Positions 1 to 11,360 of a stretch of DNA of 64,000 nt are shown one piece after another. Numbering within the stretch: position 1 is the first letter of the stretch; each line of letters opens with the position of its first letter. The notes under the pieces are model-generated. The model did not search any database. It was not told the DNA's origin and saw only the letters and a program-made list of their open reading frames with translations. A program made the translations under genes and the position numbers. The DNA is from Kuschelorhynchus macadamiae (taxonomy: Eukaryota > Arthropoda > Insecta > Coleoptera > Curculionidae), in NCBI GenBank assembly GCA_030620095.1, contig JAUTXW010002457.1:62001-126000 (forward strand), written 5' to 3'.

Positions 1-555
1 TAACTTGAACGACTGGATCATATCTTTTTTAACTAACAGGACATTTTCGGTGAATAACAACACCTCAAGGTAGTATCATGTGCTCCCAAATTTTTCTCCT
101 TTTCGTTGATGATTTGCCCGGGTAGAGTATTCTTCTATGCCCATGATACCACAGTTGTTGTCTCGGATCCGGATTGATAAATTTCTGGGGTGTCTCCATT
201 GATAGTGATTTGACCTGCAATGGGCAAATTCTTAAAAACTTCTTAGTGTTTACTATGCCTATTCTTCAGTTGCTTGCAATATAGTTGTTCGAGTTATTTT
301 TGGCCTGTTAATAGTTCTTACCATAACTATGACACTCGGAATAAATCTAATCTCTTTAAAGCACAATTTAGACATTTATAAAAAATCTTCTCTGTGTGCC
401 GGTAGGCGTATTTTTAATCTGTTACCGTTGATAATAAAAAGTATCGCATGTACAAACAAATTTAAACTCGAATTTAAAAAACTATTGACAGCTGATGCAT
501 TTTATTCCATGAATTTGTTGTTTATTTGGGGAACTATTATGGGAAAAATTAGATA
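1..555 (+). pseudogene. LINE reverse transcriptase C-terminal remnant
   Basis: This is a decayed 3' part of a non-LTR retrotransposon cut by the window edge. Broken reading frames still give LNDWIISFLTNR near the start, then an AHDTTVVV stretch that looks like a damaged FADDT catalytic box (about 140-170). Near 330-550 there is a typical RT C-terminus: HNYDTRNKSN, then KSSLCAGRRIFNLLP and IKSIA with FKLEFKKLL. Those C-terminal words are common to the CR1/L2/Jockey group. Several frame changes and missing blocks show that it is not functional. The clade is not resolved. It lies just upstream of the ITP gene, in the same orientation. Confidence 0.6.
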
Positions 556-1633
556 ATGTGTTCGACTAGTACATTTATTGTTCGACTAGTATCATTTTGA
601 ATTAATAACCATAACCATCTATCCTTAAATTTGACTAACGCTTTGTATGTGTGTGAATTGAACATTGACTACTTTGTATATTAATTAGTTAAGTATATGT
701 GTGAAGCTGAAGCACAATTTTATTATATTTTGAATTTGATTTTAACCGATGCGAGATATCAAAAAAATCTAAGACATCAGAAAGTCACAGATTCTAATCG
801 GGAATTTGATTTTGGAAAATGACGTTTGTATTAAAAGTGGTTAAAAGAATTACAATCCGGAAAGAAATAAAGCCTGGAGATTTTTAAACTTATTTATTCG
901 TTTTATTGACTTTAGTCATAGTACATCGTTACCAACTTTTGTTAAAAAATATCTACAAATGTACGAGGTGTATCAAAAAAAACTGAAACAATATTAACGT
1001 TTTACTAGCCCTGTATCTTGAAAGCGAATCGTTTGCAGACTCCCGTTTAGAATTTATCGGTTACCCGGTATGTAGAAGATTACACAGAAAAAAAACAGCA
1101 TAATAAGGTATAATTTTACTTAAGAAGTGAGTAGAATAATTGTTAATGTAATAAAACAGTGTCTGCTTTACCAAAATTAATTTTACCAAAATAAACAAAA
1201 TTTACCCCTGAAGTAAAATTGAAGATCATAGTGACAAAATTGCTATCAATTCTTGTTAAGTTGTCCTTAAGGGAGCCAAAACAATTATAAATTTAGTCTT
1301 TTCAAAAATAGCATTTATTGTAGAGAGATAAATTTTGAAAAAAATCATATTTTTACGAAAATTCTCAAAATATAACTTGAGAAATCAGTTTTTTAATAAC
1401 TAATTGAGCGGAAACCCTTAAATCAAAGTTATTTCAGATTTGCAAATTTTCGCTTTTAGCAAGGTTCGTACAAAAAATGCTACTTTTGTTCTACCCCACG
1501 TATACACCAGAATAAAGCAACTCTTAAATCTCAGATACCAAACGACTACAAAACGTAAAAAACCGTTCCAAAATAAACCATTTTGTTCACAAGCACTTGG
1601 ATTGCACAGAAGTTTAGTTTATTTTCTTTGCAG
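556..1633. other. AT-rich sequence upstream of ITP
   Basis: I see no coding sequence here. A good splice acceptor (pyrimidine-rich, ending ttctttgcag) occupies the last bases before 1634, so at least one untranslated or short coding exon of ITP should lie further 5', perhaps outside the window. No promoter could be supported. Confidence 0.5.
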
Positions 1634-1911
1634 ATGAGTCAGCGATCGTCGCAGCTGCAGCAGCGCGAACGCGGCACACGGCGAGCGGCGGTTTGGTGCC
1701 TGGCCATCGCGCTGTTCGTGCAGAGCGCGCGCGCCGGCAGCCCCTGGAGGCGCGGCTCCGGCCCGCTGCTCACCCACCACCTCTCCAAACGTTCCTTCTT
1801 CGACATCCAGTGCAAAGGCGTCTACGACAAAACCATCTTCGCCAAGCTGGATCGCATTTGCGAGGACTGCTACAACCTGTTCCGGGAGCCAGCGGTCCAT
1901 TCACTCTGTAT
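1634..1911 (+). CDS. ITP: Ion transport peptide, common exon (signal peptide, spacer and N-terminal half)
   Basis: This exon encodes the start of the ion transport peptide precursor, an antidiuretic neurohormone of the CHH family that acts on hindgut ion transport. The ATG directly follows a splice acceptor (tttgcag|ATG). Residues 18-34 are a hydrophobic signal segment ([17 protein letters not shown]). A short spacer ends in the dibasic site KR at 52-53, and the mature peptide begins [13 protein letters not shown]. Mature Cys7, Cys23, Cys26 and Cys39 are present at the family positions, as is [14 protein letters not shown]. The exon ends in codon phase 2 at gtaagt, with the split codon AT|G completed by either downstream exon. 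It is much richer in G and C than its surroundings. Alternative starts are possible if an upstream exon adds coding sequence. Confidence 0.95.
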
Positions 1912-2153
1912 GTAAGTATCGCTATTGGGAACTCTTTATTTTCTCATATATAGGGTCTTTCTTTATAATTCTCGGCCCCAATATTAACTTAACTATAAAA
2001 GTTAGAAAAAAAATGTTAAATGTAAAAGCAGCCTCTTTTTGCTGATTATAAATATATCTGGTTTGATATCTTTCTCTTTAAAGAAACATCAAAAAATTGA
2101 GAAAAAGCGTGTCATAAGAAGCAGTGTATTTCCCGGGTGTGTAAAGTTCGTTG

Positions 2154-2156
<3 letters not shown>

Positions 2157-2196
<40 letters not shown>

Positions 2197-2430
2197 TCCT
2201 CGATTTTGAAAATTATTATTTAATAGTCATGTATTATTAATTTATTATGGCGTTTCGGCAGTGACTTCGGACCTTTTTCAAAACTACAAAAGAAAACAGT
2301 CAAAATGAGAATCTTTACACAATAATTAAAAATAAATAAATAAAATGCCTTTTATGTATGTAATGTGTTATGTCCTATAAATTAATAATACATGACTATT
2401 AAGTAGAAATTTTCAAAATCGGGGACTATA
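2157..2430. repeat. (AT)n microsatellite followed by a small TIR element (MITE)
   Basis: An (AT)n run occupies 2157-2194. Directly after it, 2194-2248 reads TGGTCCTCGATTTTG and onward, and its reverse complement with few changes appears at 2375-2430 (CAAAATCGGGGACTATA). This gives inverted repeats of about 50 bp around a core of about 130 bp. The size and lack of coding capacity fit a MITE. The superfamily is not clear. The AT-rich target fits a TA-inserting element. Confidence 0.6.
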
Positions 2431-5224
2431 TCCCAAGAACCAACAACAAACATTATATTAAGGATTAAGGAGTTCCAAGAAACAAATTTTTAAATTTATA
2501 TATGGCATGTAACGCCACGTTTTATTTTACAATCTAGAGTGCCGTAGTTTAGCAAAAACAATTAATTTTATTCCAAGTAGCCTGGGAAAATAAGATATTT
2601 CCCTCCCTTATTCACTAAACATCTTTTATGGCCATTTAAATATTACTTAAATAAATTTTTTTTTTGAAAAGAGGGTGGCTCACCGGGTTAGCTAAAAAAA
2701 ATATTTTTTTGCTTTTAATGTGATATAACACAATAATGTACAGATTTAAAAAATTAAGTTCAACCAATATCTGGACACCCAAGATCATGATATACGAAGG
2801 TTCTGTTTTGATACATGGTTAACCTTACAATGTCATAATAAATGAAAATATGTAAACAAATATAGGGTTCAGTTCATAAAGTTCAGCGCTGTTATAGTAT
2901 ACAAATTAAAAACTATGTCTTATTTAACCAATTGAAATTCAATTCTAATATGTTGCACGAAAAAGTTGTATTATTTTCTTCGTAAGAGGAAAATATTGTA
3001 ATCATGAAATTTTTCAGATCTTTTAGGACCCTTAGATACCTAAAAATATAGTTTCCTATATCCCCCTTTAATGTCTCACCCCCCCCCCCCTTTTACTTCC
3101 GTCGTAAGAGGAAAGTACTGTAACTGTGAGAAAATTACCCTCCGAGATTTTTGCAGATCTTTGCTATTTAGTACCCCGGAAAACATGTTCTCCCATTTCC
3201 GTCAGTCTGTCGTTCTGTCTCTATGCGGCAAAGCTCAAAATTTTGAGAGAAGTGGGGCAAACGATCATCAATTAAACAATTTTTTTAAGATATCCAACGA
3301 TCTAATATTGTGAGACGTACAAAATCAACATAATAAATATTAACATAAATAAAAAATTTACTAACTTAAACAAACAATCAACAAAACAGTTGTACCTACT
3401 CGAAAATTGAAATTAAATGTTATGACACATTTTGTTTTAATGACTTGTCGATTTGTTTTAAACTAAGGGCCAAAGAGGGGGACAGGCCCCTTTGACCGTC
3501 CTCCTGGATCCGCCAGTGAGGGTCATAAGCCTATGGTAACGTTTTGGACAAAATGTAAAAAAAATCATCGTTCATGTTTTTCGAAATTTGTACAAAAATA
3601 AAATGTGAAATAAACTGGGAATTTTTTTGTGTAAAGCCATTATGACGAAACAAAATAATAAACTATTTAAAAACTCAGTACCAAAGAATTACGTATCCAA
3701 TTGGCTTACAATCTTGCACACAATTCAAGTGTGAAATAGGGGTAAAGAGGTAAATTTTTAGACCGAATAATTCTGTATGGCAAAACAAAATGGCGTTCTA
3801 ATAAAATTTAAATATTTGGTAAAATTCCATGTTCTGGAATAAAACCTTTTTATGGAGGAAAATAATAAAGGTTTAATTAATTAATTTATTTTGTATAGAC
3901 TATATAAATAAAGTTGTAAAAAATAAATAACAACAATAAATAAATAAATAAATTAAAATGTAAAAAAAATAAATAAATTAGTGTTTATAGGATTTATATA
4001 AATGTACAATACATAGTGAATTTCTGTACGAGGGAAGTTGCGGGGGAAAAGCGAATTTACCGACTTGACAGAGATGTATCGTAATCGAAAAAAATATAAC
4101 CCTACGAATTTTTTTCACATCTTTACGTTTCAAAGTCCCTAGATACCGAAAAACCTATTTTTTCGATTCCGTCGGTCTGTCTGTCTATTTGCCTGTTTCT
4201 TAGGGACCCTTCCTCTTATATTAGACGATTGTGATACACGATAAGAATAACGACAGTGTCTAATTTGCAGACCAGCAGAACAATCTGCTGAACAACTGAC
4301 AAGTTTGATGATTGGGGCTTTTTCGAGCAAATATATCAGGAACAATGCCAGATATGCGTTAGCAAGAAAGTTGGCGTCACTATTAAATGGTACCCCCATC
4401 ACCCATCACCTTTTCCGGCGGACCTAGGTTTTTCGCTCAAATATATCAAAACCAATGTCGTATCGAGTGCCGTATATAAGTTGGCATAACACGTAGATGC
4501 CCGATAATTTTATTAATAAATGTTGAAAATAATATATATAAACGATCCCGGAAAATGTATTATATCGTATTTGACTAGAATTAATGTTCTTTTCTAGATA
4601 ACATTATTAACAGCATTTTATTCTTGATTATTTGTATTACATATTTTCTAACCATTAGATATCCCTGCTTGTTGGCAGTTATATCGAAAGTTATCTCGTT
4701 ATTGCGCATTTTTTATTATTTCTGTTAACTGGCGGCAAAGACTTAAAAGAATAAATGATTTAAGTTTTTTGTTATTATCGCTATTAAATCATACTTTATT
4801 GCTGCACTGTCACTTTTTGTTAATTACGCGTGTATATTAATACTTCATTAAAATAAATAATTACTTGCGATTAATTATTTGAACTATTTTTTCGCAATTT
4901 AATAGCATTGTAACGTTTTGCAACGTATCCTTTTACTTCAGTAATGATTACTTTCACCATATTAATTTTGCTCACATGCATTCACAAAATAAAACGCCTA
5001 GAAACCAAAACGACAATCATATCGCAGATAGATGTCAAAATTTCATAAAATTTTATGCATTCTAGTATAAATGTAGATGCATATAAACTAAAAGTCTACA
5101 TCCATGGACTTAACACAATCATATGACTGGTTCCAGAGGAAGGACTTACCGCGGAAGCAAATACAACTGCTGTGTAAGATTATAAACAGATGCAACTTAC
5201 AAGGTCAGGAAAATAGTATACATA
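2431..5224. repeat. Intron sequence with copies of dispersed repeat family A
   Basis: No gene is visible. Three degenerate copies of a dispersed repeat lie near 2975-3060, 3096-3245 and 4075-4205. They share a core of the type GTAATCGTGAAAAAT ... CCTCCGAGATTTTT ... GTCCCTAGATGCCGAAAAAC ... CCGTCGGTCTGTCTGTC. Related copies are at 8915-9010, 11555-11690 and 35645-35780. An AAATGGCG..CTAATAAAAT block near 3785 belongs with them. The repeat type is not recognised. Confidence 0.5.
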
Positions 5225-7452
5225 CAGAGTGGGCCATTAGTATGTGCCCGGCCGATATCTCTGAAAATATTGGGCTTGGAAAATTTTTGTTTATAATAGA
5301 ATATGCAGATCAACTTGCTGCATATTCTAAAATTATTTTTATTTATACAGGGTGTTCTATAAAACCGCGGGGTATCAAAGTTGTGTTTTTTTAAGTGGAA
5401 TTCGACAATTTTTATTGCAAACTTGGATACCTTGGTCAATTCTAGCATGACTTTATGTAACATACATGATGTCTGTAATAGACCGTTTTCCTGACATCTC
5501 ACTTTTTCTAAAAAAATTGACCTTTCCAAAAAATGGATTAATTCGAATATCCTTGAATTTAGGCAACTGCGATTTTGCAGCTCGAATAGACATTAAATAT
5601 GCTAACTAAATTCAGTTGAACAGCTTTTCAACCTTTCTTGATTTTGAGCAATCATTAATGGAATTTGGAGTCTCTAAAATCATAACTTGATGTTTTTAAA
5701 TGGCACTACCTAACTTTGAATATGTCCTTGAATGTGGAATTTTGTATGCTTTCCAGTGATCTGGAAAAACCGGAGGCAACCCGTGACGATACGTATATTA
5801 CACACATTTAAATCTAATTACTAATTAACAATAACAACCTACAATAAATAAATAAATAATTAGTTTTGTTTTTATTGCACAAGAAATAAATAAAAAACTA
5901 CAGCAAATGTTCAAAGTGGCCACACTTCTGTTGCAAACAAAATTCAATTCGTCAACAGAAGGATCGCTGCACATTGTTTAACATTTCCGGCGTGATTGTT
6001 CTAAAAGCATTTCTAATTCATCCTTGCATATTTTGAACTGCTGTTGGTTCTTCAGTATAAAGACTAGCTTTGACAAACCCCCACAAAAAAAATGAAGAGG
6101 GATCATGTCGGGGGATCGTGGAGGCCAACATATTGGACCTGCCCTTCCTATCCACTTCTCATGGAACTGAATATTCAGCCAAGTAGTCACAGCAGGTGCA
6201 TGGTGGGGTGGGGTGATCTATCTTGTTGGAAATACATATCTTTTATTCTAACGTGAGGAACATCTTCCAAGAATTGAGAAATAAAGGACTAATGGTATCT
6301 GAGTAGTAATGAAAGTTATGTCTATTGACAAATCCATTCCGATAAAAAGTGCACTCGTCCGTAAATGTTATAGAATCAACAAAACATGCATTTGCTTTTT
6401 TGATTGCTCCATTTAATCCAAAGACAAAAATTAATTCTTAGTCTTAAATCGATAGCAATTAGTTGATAACTGTTGTAACTGTACTCGATAAGGATGAAAT
6501 TTATTTTTCGATATAATTCTTCTTACCGATGTTCGCCCGATTTCTAATTCCCGAGCAAGTTTTCTTGTACTTACGTTATAGACAACGAAACCTGAAATTC
6601 GTTTTCTCCATTTGTTACAATTTTTTCTCTATTTTTTTTTAGTATAATGAAAACTTTTTGTGTTATCAGACCTTTCCATTATCCTTTGGAAACATGTTTT
6701 CGTCGTTGATGCTCACGCTCGGAATATTTCGCTTTGTACATGCGACTCGCCAGTAGGGGATTTTTAAAACATTCTCCCAGAACATAAATCATATCGATTA
6801 ATTCATTTTCCGAATAATAATTACTGTTCATTTTCGTTAATAGTTTTTCTAGTCAGCAAAACAACAAGCAATACAGAGAAAATGTCAAGTAAATGAAACA
6901 ACATTCTCTGACAGTTCTTTGTTATTAAAATGCCATGGCCTACCACGTTACGAGTAATTTAATTGCGCGAGAAATTTAAAAATATAGGATTTGGAGCAAA
7001 GCCGTAAGAGATAGATACCTTCAACCTTAGATTACTGGAAAGCCTACAAAATTCTACAATCAACGGCATATTCAAAGTTAGGTAGTGCCGTTTGAAAAAA
7101 TCAAGTTATCCATGATTTTAGAGAAATCGCAGTTGCCTAAATTCAAGGATGTTCGAGTTAATCCATTTTCAAGTCAGTTTTTTAAGAAAAAGCGAAATGT
7201 CAGAAAAACGGACCATTACATACACCAGGTATGATACATAAAGTCATGCTAGAATTGACCAAAGTATCCTTATTTGCAATAAAAAATGGGAAGTTCCATT
7301 TAAAAAAACATAACTTTGATACGGCGCGGTTTTATGGAACACCCTGTATAAATGAAAATGCAGTTGATCCGCATAAATTTTATTACGAACATTTTTTTTT
7401 AAGCCCAAATTTTCAGAGTTATCGACCGGGCACATACTAATGGCCCACCCTG
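5225..7452 (-). mobile_element. Long-TIR mariner-like DNA transposon (degenerate)
   Basis: The two ends are inverted copies of each other: left CAGAGTGGGCCATTAGTATG, right (reversed) CAGGGTGGGCCATTAGTATG, each flanked by TA. The similarity continues inward for several hundred bases (about 5225-5775 against 7020-7452), so these are long TIRs. Each arm also contains an internal ACAGGGTGTTCYATAAAA block near 5348 and 7333 that resembles a second terminus. A decayed transposase lies between the arms on the minus strand. The TA flanks and transposase words place it in the IS630/Tc1/mariner superfamily. Confidence 0.8.
5898..6831 (-). pseudogene. Mariner-like transposase, broken
   Basis: Read on the minus strand, a start at 6831 gives MNSNYYSENELIDM and YVLGECFKNPLLASRMYKAK, the N-terminal helix-turn-helix type of this transposase group. 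Several frameshifts follow. Near 6070-6190 the catalytic C-terminal region appears as WIGRAGPICWPPRSPDM followed by IPLHFF, in which the usual catalytic Asp of TPLDFFLWG has become His. The end reads QQKCGHFEHLL and then a stop, a typical C-terminus for the group. Stops and frame breaks rule out function. Confidence 0.75.
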
Positions 7453-9161
7453 TATAATAGGTTTCAAAAACGCCTATAAGGAAATTGACTGCGAATTGTT
7501 TAAGTACATCTAAATAATACTATTTTATAAAAATCTACCCGAAAACTAATTGGGGAAAATATATAAACCATTGCCTGAACTGCCGAAGATCGATTTTCTA
7601 TAGTTGTAGATATTTTAAAACTCTTTTAAGATATGTCCGGTGAAAAAGAGTTAATTTCCGAACCAAGTAATGCAAAACAAATTCATGATGATATTTTTTT
7701 GATTGTTGCTTATTTTGCCTAAGTGCTATGGTTTGATGACTTTTTTATCGTCACTTGTTTTTCCTAGGTGTTCTTCTATATTTATTTTTGCTCTTTGTGC
7801 AATTTTACTTTGACCCCCTTATCATGATTGCCCCCATCCACCCCTAAGAGCTAGAGCTACAGCAAACGTTTTACTGGACATTACCTCTTTTTAAGTATGC
7901 TTCCGGTATATATTGTGCAGTTTAACCGAATTGTCTTCTTTTTGTTCACGGGAATTAACATTTTGAAAAATCATATAATTATAGTATTTTTTTACATCAG
8001 AGATAAAAGATTACTAAACATATTACAGTCTCTTTCGATTGAGATGATGGTTGATATTATACTGATACTAAAGGGATTAATTTTTTTAGTCATGTGTTGA
8101 TTTAGACACCTTCTGAACAACTCAAGGGGTATGCGTGTGCGCATTGGTAAGATGATAAGGAATGAGAAGAAACAAAAATTTATTGCGCTGATATCTAGTA
8201 ACGCATGTATCGTTTTGTAGAGCCCCTTCACCCAGATTTTTTAGTCCCTTCTTTACTAGGGTTGCCATTTAGTATATCTGATCTCCGTGTCTTTAACACT
8301 GTCCCGCAAAATCTGGTCAGTTTATTTAAGGTACAGCTCGGATTGAATAATAAGGAATCGACTGTATGTGCATCAACACTCTTCTTTTTTTTTGACAGCC
8401 GTATTAATTTGCCAGTAGTTAGATAAATTTATACATACAATGCATTTTCTTATTCAGGTCTGAGACTTACTTTGGAGCCTAGATACTTTTAATTGAAAAA
8501 TCGAAGCATTCTATGGCAGCAAAACAATAAAGTGCGTGGCCAACGAATTTTTATCCTTTTCCGGTGAATACACCCGTCCAACGCAAATAGAAAAAATGAT
8601 TTATTATAAACAATCCCAAAAGTGCAACGGTTGATTTTTTTTAATTACTAGCGGAAGTATCATCTAGATATTTCAGTCGTGAGAAAACAAACATGTGATT
8701 TGTTTTGAACCAAGAATGCATAGTTACGCTTAATAACTTCCTATAGGAACACAAAAACTTGTCAACAATTGCTCAGAATACTTTGTAGTCAATTACGTTA
8801 GTTGTTAAGTAAATATCCACTATTTTGGGGGCCATACTTTGGTAACCTAGTTTACAAGCACCATAATTATTATACGGGAACATTTAATTATAGAATATTT
8901 CAATAACTAGTTGAGTAAGTATTGTAATCGTGAAAAATTACCCTCCGAGATTTTTCCAGATCTTCACCTTCCAGGGTCCCTAGATGCCGAAAAACATGTT
9001 TTCTCATTGAGAATCATATGAGGATAACCTGCTAATATTTTGTTAAAAATCCAATATAGCGAAACAAAATGGCGGCCTAGTGAAATGTTAAAAAAATATT
9101 ATTAAAAAAATATGTATCCAATTTATCTCAAATTTTGCACCAATATAGTCGAATGCGGTCT
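7453..9161. other. Intron sequence, no gene recognised
   Basis: AT-rich intron DNA. One copy of dispersed repeat family A lies at 8915-9010 (CCCTCCGAGATTTTTCCAG and GTCCCTAGATGCCGAAAAAC), followed by an AAAATGGCGGCCTAGTGAAAT block at about 9066. The short ORFs here show no family motif. Confidence 0.5.
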
Positions 9162-9609
9162 TATCGTGCGGGTCCAAAAGTCACCAACATTGTGAATCAA
9201 ATCAGAAAACACAGTGAATACCAAAATGTTCAAAATTCGCTAAATATGTATTTGGTTAAAATTTTTTGGCAAAAACAAAAATACACAAAATGACAAGCGC
9301 CTTAATAAAGTTGGAAGTCGGTTCGAATCAGTGGAACAATCAGGATATGTTCTGTTTATACAGCCACTTAATGAAAGTGAGATTTTTTTATCAATCACCA
9401 AAAATTATGAGCCCCGCTTGACCTAAAAATCTAACCACTTATACAGTGTAATTTATTTAAATGCTAAGATGATAACAAATAAAATTTATTTTGCAAAAAT
9501 ATTATACACTTTTGTAAAAAACACAAGATAATTAGTTACTACTTCCCTCGTGAGATTTTTTCAGACGTTTAAGGGCCCAAAATCAATAAACATTTTTTTA
9601 AATCACTGG

Positions 9610-9842
9610 CTAATATCCAGGAGCCAGTGGCAAAAGCTCTGAGAATCGGTATAAGGAATGTACAGAAACTTGTGCATGAAAAAAAAACATAATTTACTTC
9701 TGAAGAAAATTAAGAAATGTACACGAAAAAATCCAAAGGCAAAAGACTTAAGTTACAATGCAAAAATGGATATTAATAATGCAATTTATGATTTATACAC
9801 GTCAAAGACTAATATCATCCTTCAGAAACTTTTTAATATTAT
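9610..9842 (+). pseudogene. Inverted N-terminal fragment of the neighbouring transposase
   Basis: On the + strand this reads NIQEPVAKALRIGIRNVQK, then KKIKKCTRKNPKAKDLS, then NAIYDLYTSKTNI. These match the N-terminal part of the minus-strand transposase at about 10800-11050 (NIQETVAKALGIGIRTVQK, KKIKKCTRKK, NAIYDLYTSKTNITLQ). It abuts the 3' end of that transposase at 9846, so the two fragments lie tail to tail. It appears to be a rearranged or nested second copy, not a working gene. Confidence 0.7.
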
Positions 9843-9845
9843 AGA

Positions 9846-11094
9846 CTAAAAAATATTACCAGCACTTAAAAAGTCCTCATCTTCTGAGTCGTCCTCAAAC
9901 GGCGCAATGATTATTGGTGCTATTTTGACATCTAGAGCTCGTTCTCGATTCCATCAATCTCATATTAATTTCTCCGTATGTTCCACAGATTTCTTCCAGT
10001 ATTCAGGCCTAATATAATATAATGAATCTTGCCAAACAATTTGCACTTCATCTGATGTAAGACCATCGTTCACGTCTTTTTCGTAATATGATTTTGCCCC
10101 AGTCCATATTAATTCTATTGCGTTAAATTGGCAATAGTATGGCGGCAGTCGTAGAACCTCATGTCCATTTTCCCGTAATATTTCATCTACGGCATATATT
10201 GTTGGTTTTTTTAATAGATTTTGCCATTAAAAGAAGTAATAGTTTCAGCATATTGGGTAAAGGATTTTGTTTTTGTTTTATTAGCTAGTCACAAATATCA
10301 CTTTTCTTCCAGGATGAAGAAGTTGTTTATTTAAGATTCTTGAATGATAAGATGCATTGTCCAGAATGATTAAAGATGGAGCATCTAAATTTGGAATCAG
10401 TTGTTCTTTTAACCACTTTTCAAACAGTTCACAGTTCATATTATCATGGTAGTCCATACTTTTGGATGTTGAAGAAAACAGTAAACTTGCACCTGGGACA
10501 AATCCTGTTAAAGAATCTGCATGCAAAATGAGGAACCTTTTTCCCGTCCCACATCCCTTTTTTTCTCTTGACACTTTTTACAGACTCGTCCTGCCAAGAT
10601 TTCGAACCACATCCATTAGAAAATATCCAAGTCTCGTCTAAAAATGCCACTTTTCTAAATTTTGTATTAACATTTTCCGTGTATTTCTTTAAAAACTGGA
10701 TACGCTGACTTGCTATATGTGGGAACTCGTACAAAAATCTTTTATATCGAAAACCCAACTTTTTATTAATTTTGACAACGATTTTAGTCCAATTTCCAAT
10801 ATGCCTCGATTTTTTAAAGCTTCTTTTAAAACTTGAAGGGTTATATTAGTTTTTGATGTGTATAAATCGTAAATTGCATTACGAACATCCATTTTTAAAT
10901 TGTCACTTAAGTCTTCTTTCTTTGGTTTTTTTTCGTGTACATTTCTTAATCTTCTTCGGTAGTAAATTACGCTTTTTTTCATGCTCAATTTTCTGCACAG
11001 TCCTTATACCGATTCCCAGAGCTTTTGCTACTGTCTCCTGGATATTGGCCGGTGCATTTTCATTTTCGTAATATTTTATTAGATTTAATACCAT
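9846..11094 (-). pseudogene. DDE transposase (IS630/Tc1/mariner group, wide D-to-E spacing), broken
   Basis: The minus strand begins MVLNLIKYYENENAPANIQE with a helix-turn-helix region (VAKALGIGIRTVQKIE). Then come NAIYDLYTSKTN, LKNRGILEIGLKSLSKL, the first catalytic region FLDETWIFSNG, the middle DYHDNMNCELFEKWLKEQL, and the second catalytic Asp in SLIILDNASYH. The last region reads AVDEILRENGHEVLRLPPYY followed by CQFNAIELIW, where E is the likely third catalytic residue. The Asp codon (10359-10361) and Glu codon (10113-10115) are 82 codons apart, although stops lie between them. The acidic C-terminus ends SAGNIF and a stop. At least three frame breaks make it inactive. Confidence 0.75.
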
Positions 11095-11360
11095 TTTTTC
11101 GCTTGTGGATGCAAAAAACCCGAAAATTGTTTTCTATTACTCATTATGTCACTGACTTGTCAATCTGACTTTGAAGTGACATCGCTCAAAGATTTTTGCA
11201 ACAGCTGGTATTTATATGTTTATCCTCTTTTTTCATATAAAAATATCATAAGTCTATCTAATTCATCTTACGGATTTTATGCGGAGGATATGATTACACG
11301 TAATAAAAGAAAAACAAACTTAAAAATTTGTCGTTGATAAATCATATGACCCGCACGATA

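Larger units (their letters stand above)
9162..11360 (-). mobile_element. IS630/Tc1/mariner-type element, copy 1
   Basis: The sequence TTATCGTGCGGGTC at 9162-9175 recurs inverted at 11347-11360, the same terminal word also found at the right end of the second copy (35385-35410). A decayed DDE transposase on the minus strand fills the right half. The left half holds an inverted N-terminal fragment of the same transposase. The ends are inferred from only 14 matching bases and from the copy near 35.4 kb, so the left boundary is uncertain. Confidence 0.55.

Noticed and set aside
1619..1953. Alternative open frames on both strands across the ITP common exon
   Set aside because: They are shadows of a GC-rich real exon. 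Only the frame from 1634 gives the CHH-family cysteine pattern.
2157..2194. (AT)n run as a regulatory or origin element
   Set aside because: A plain dinucleotide microsatellite explains it.
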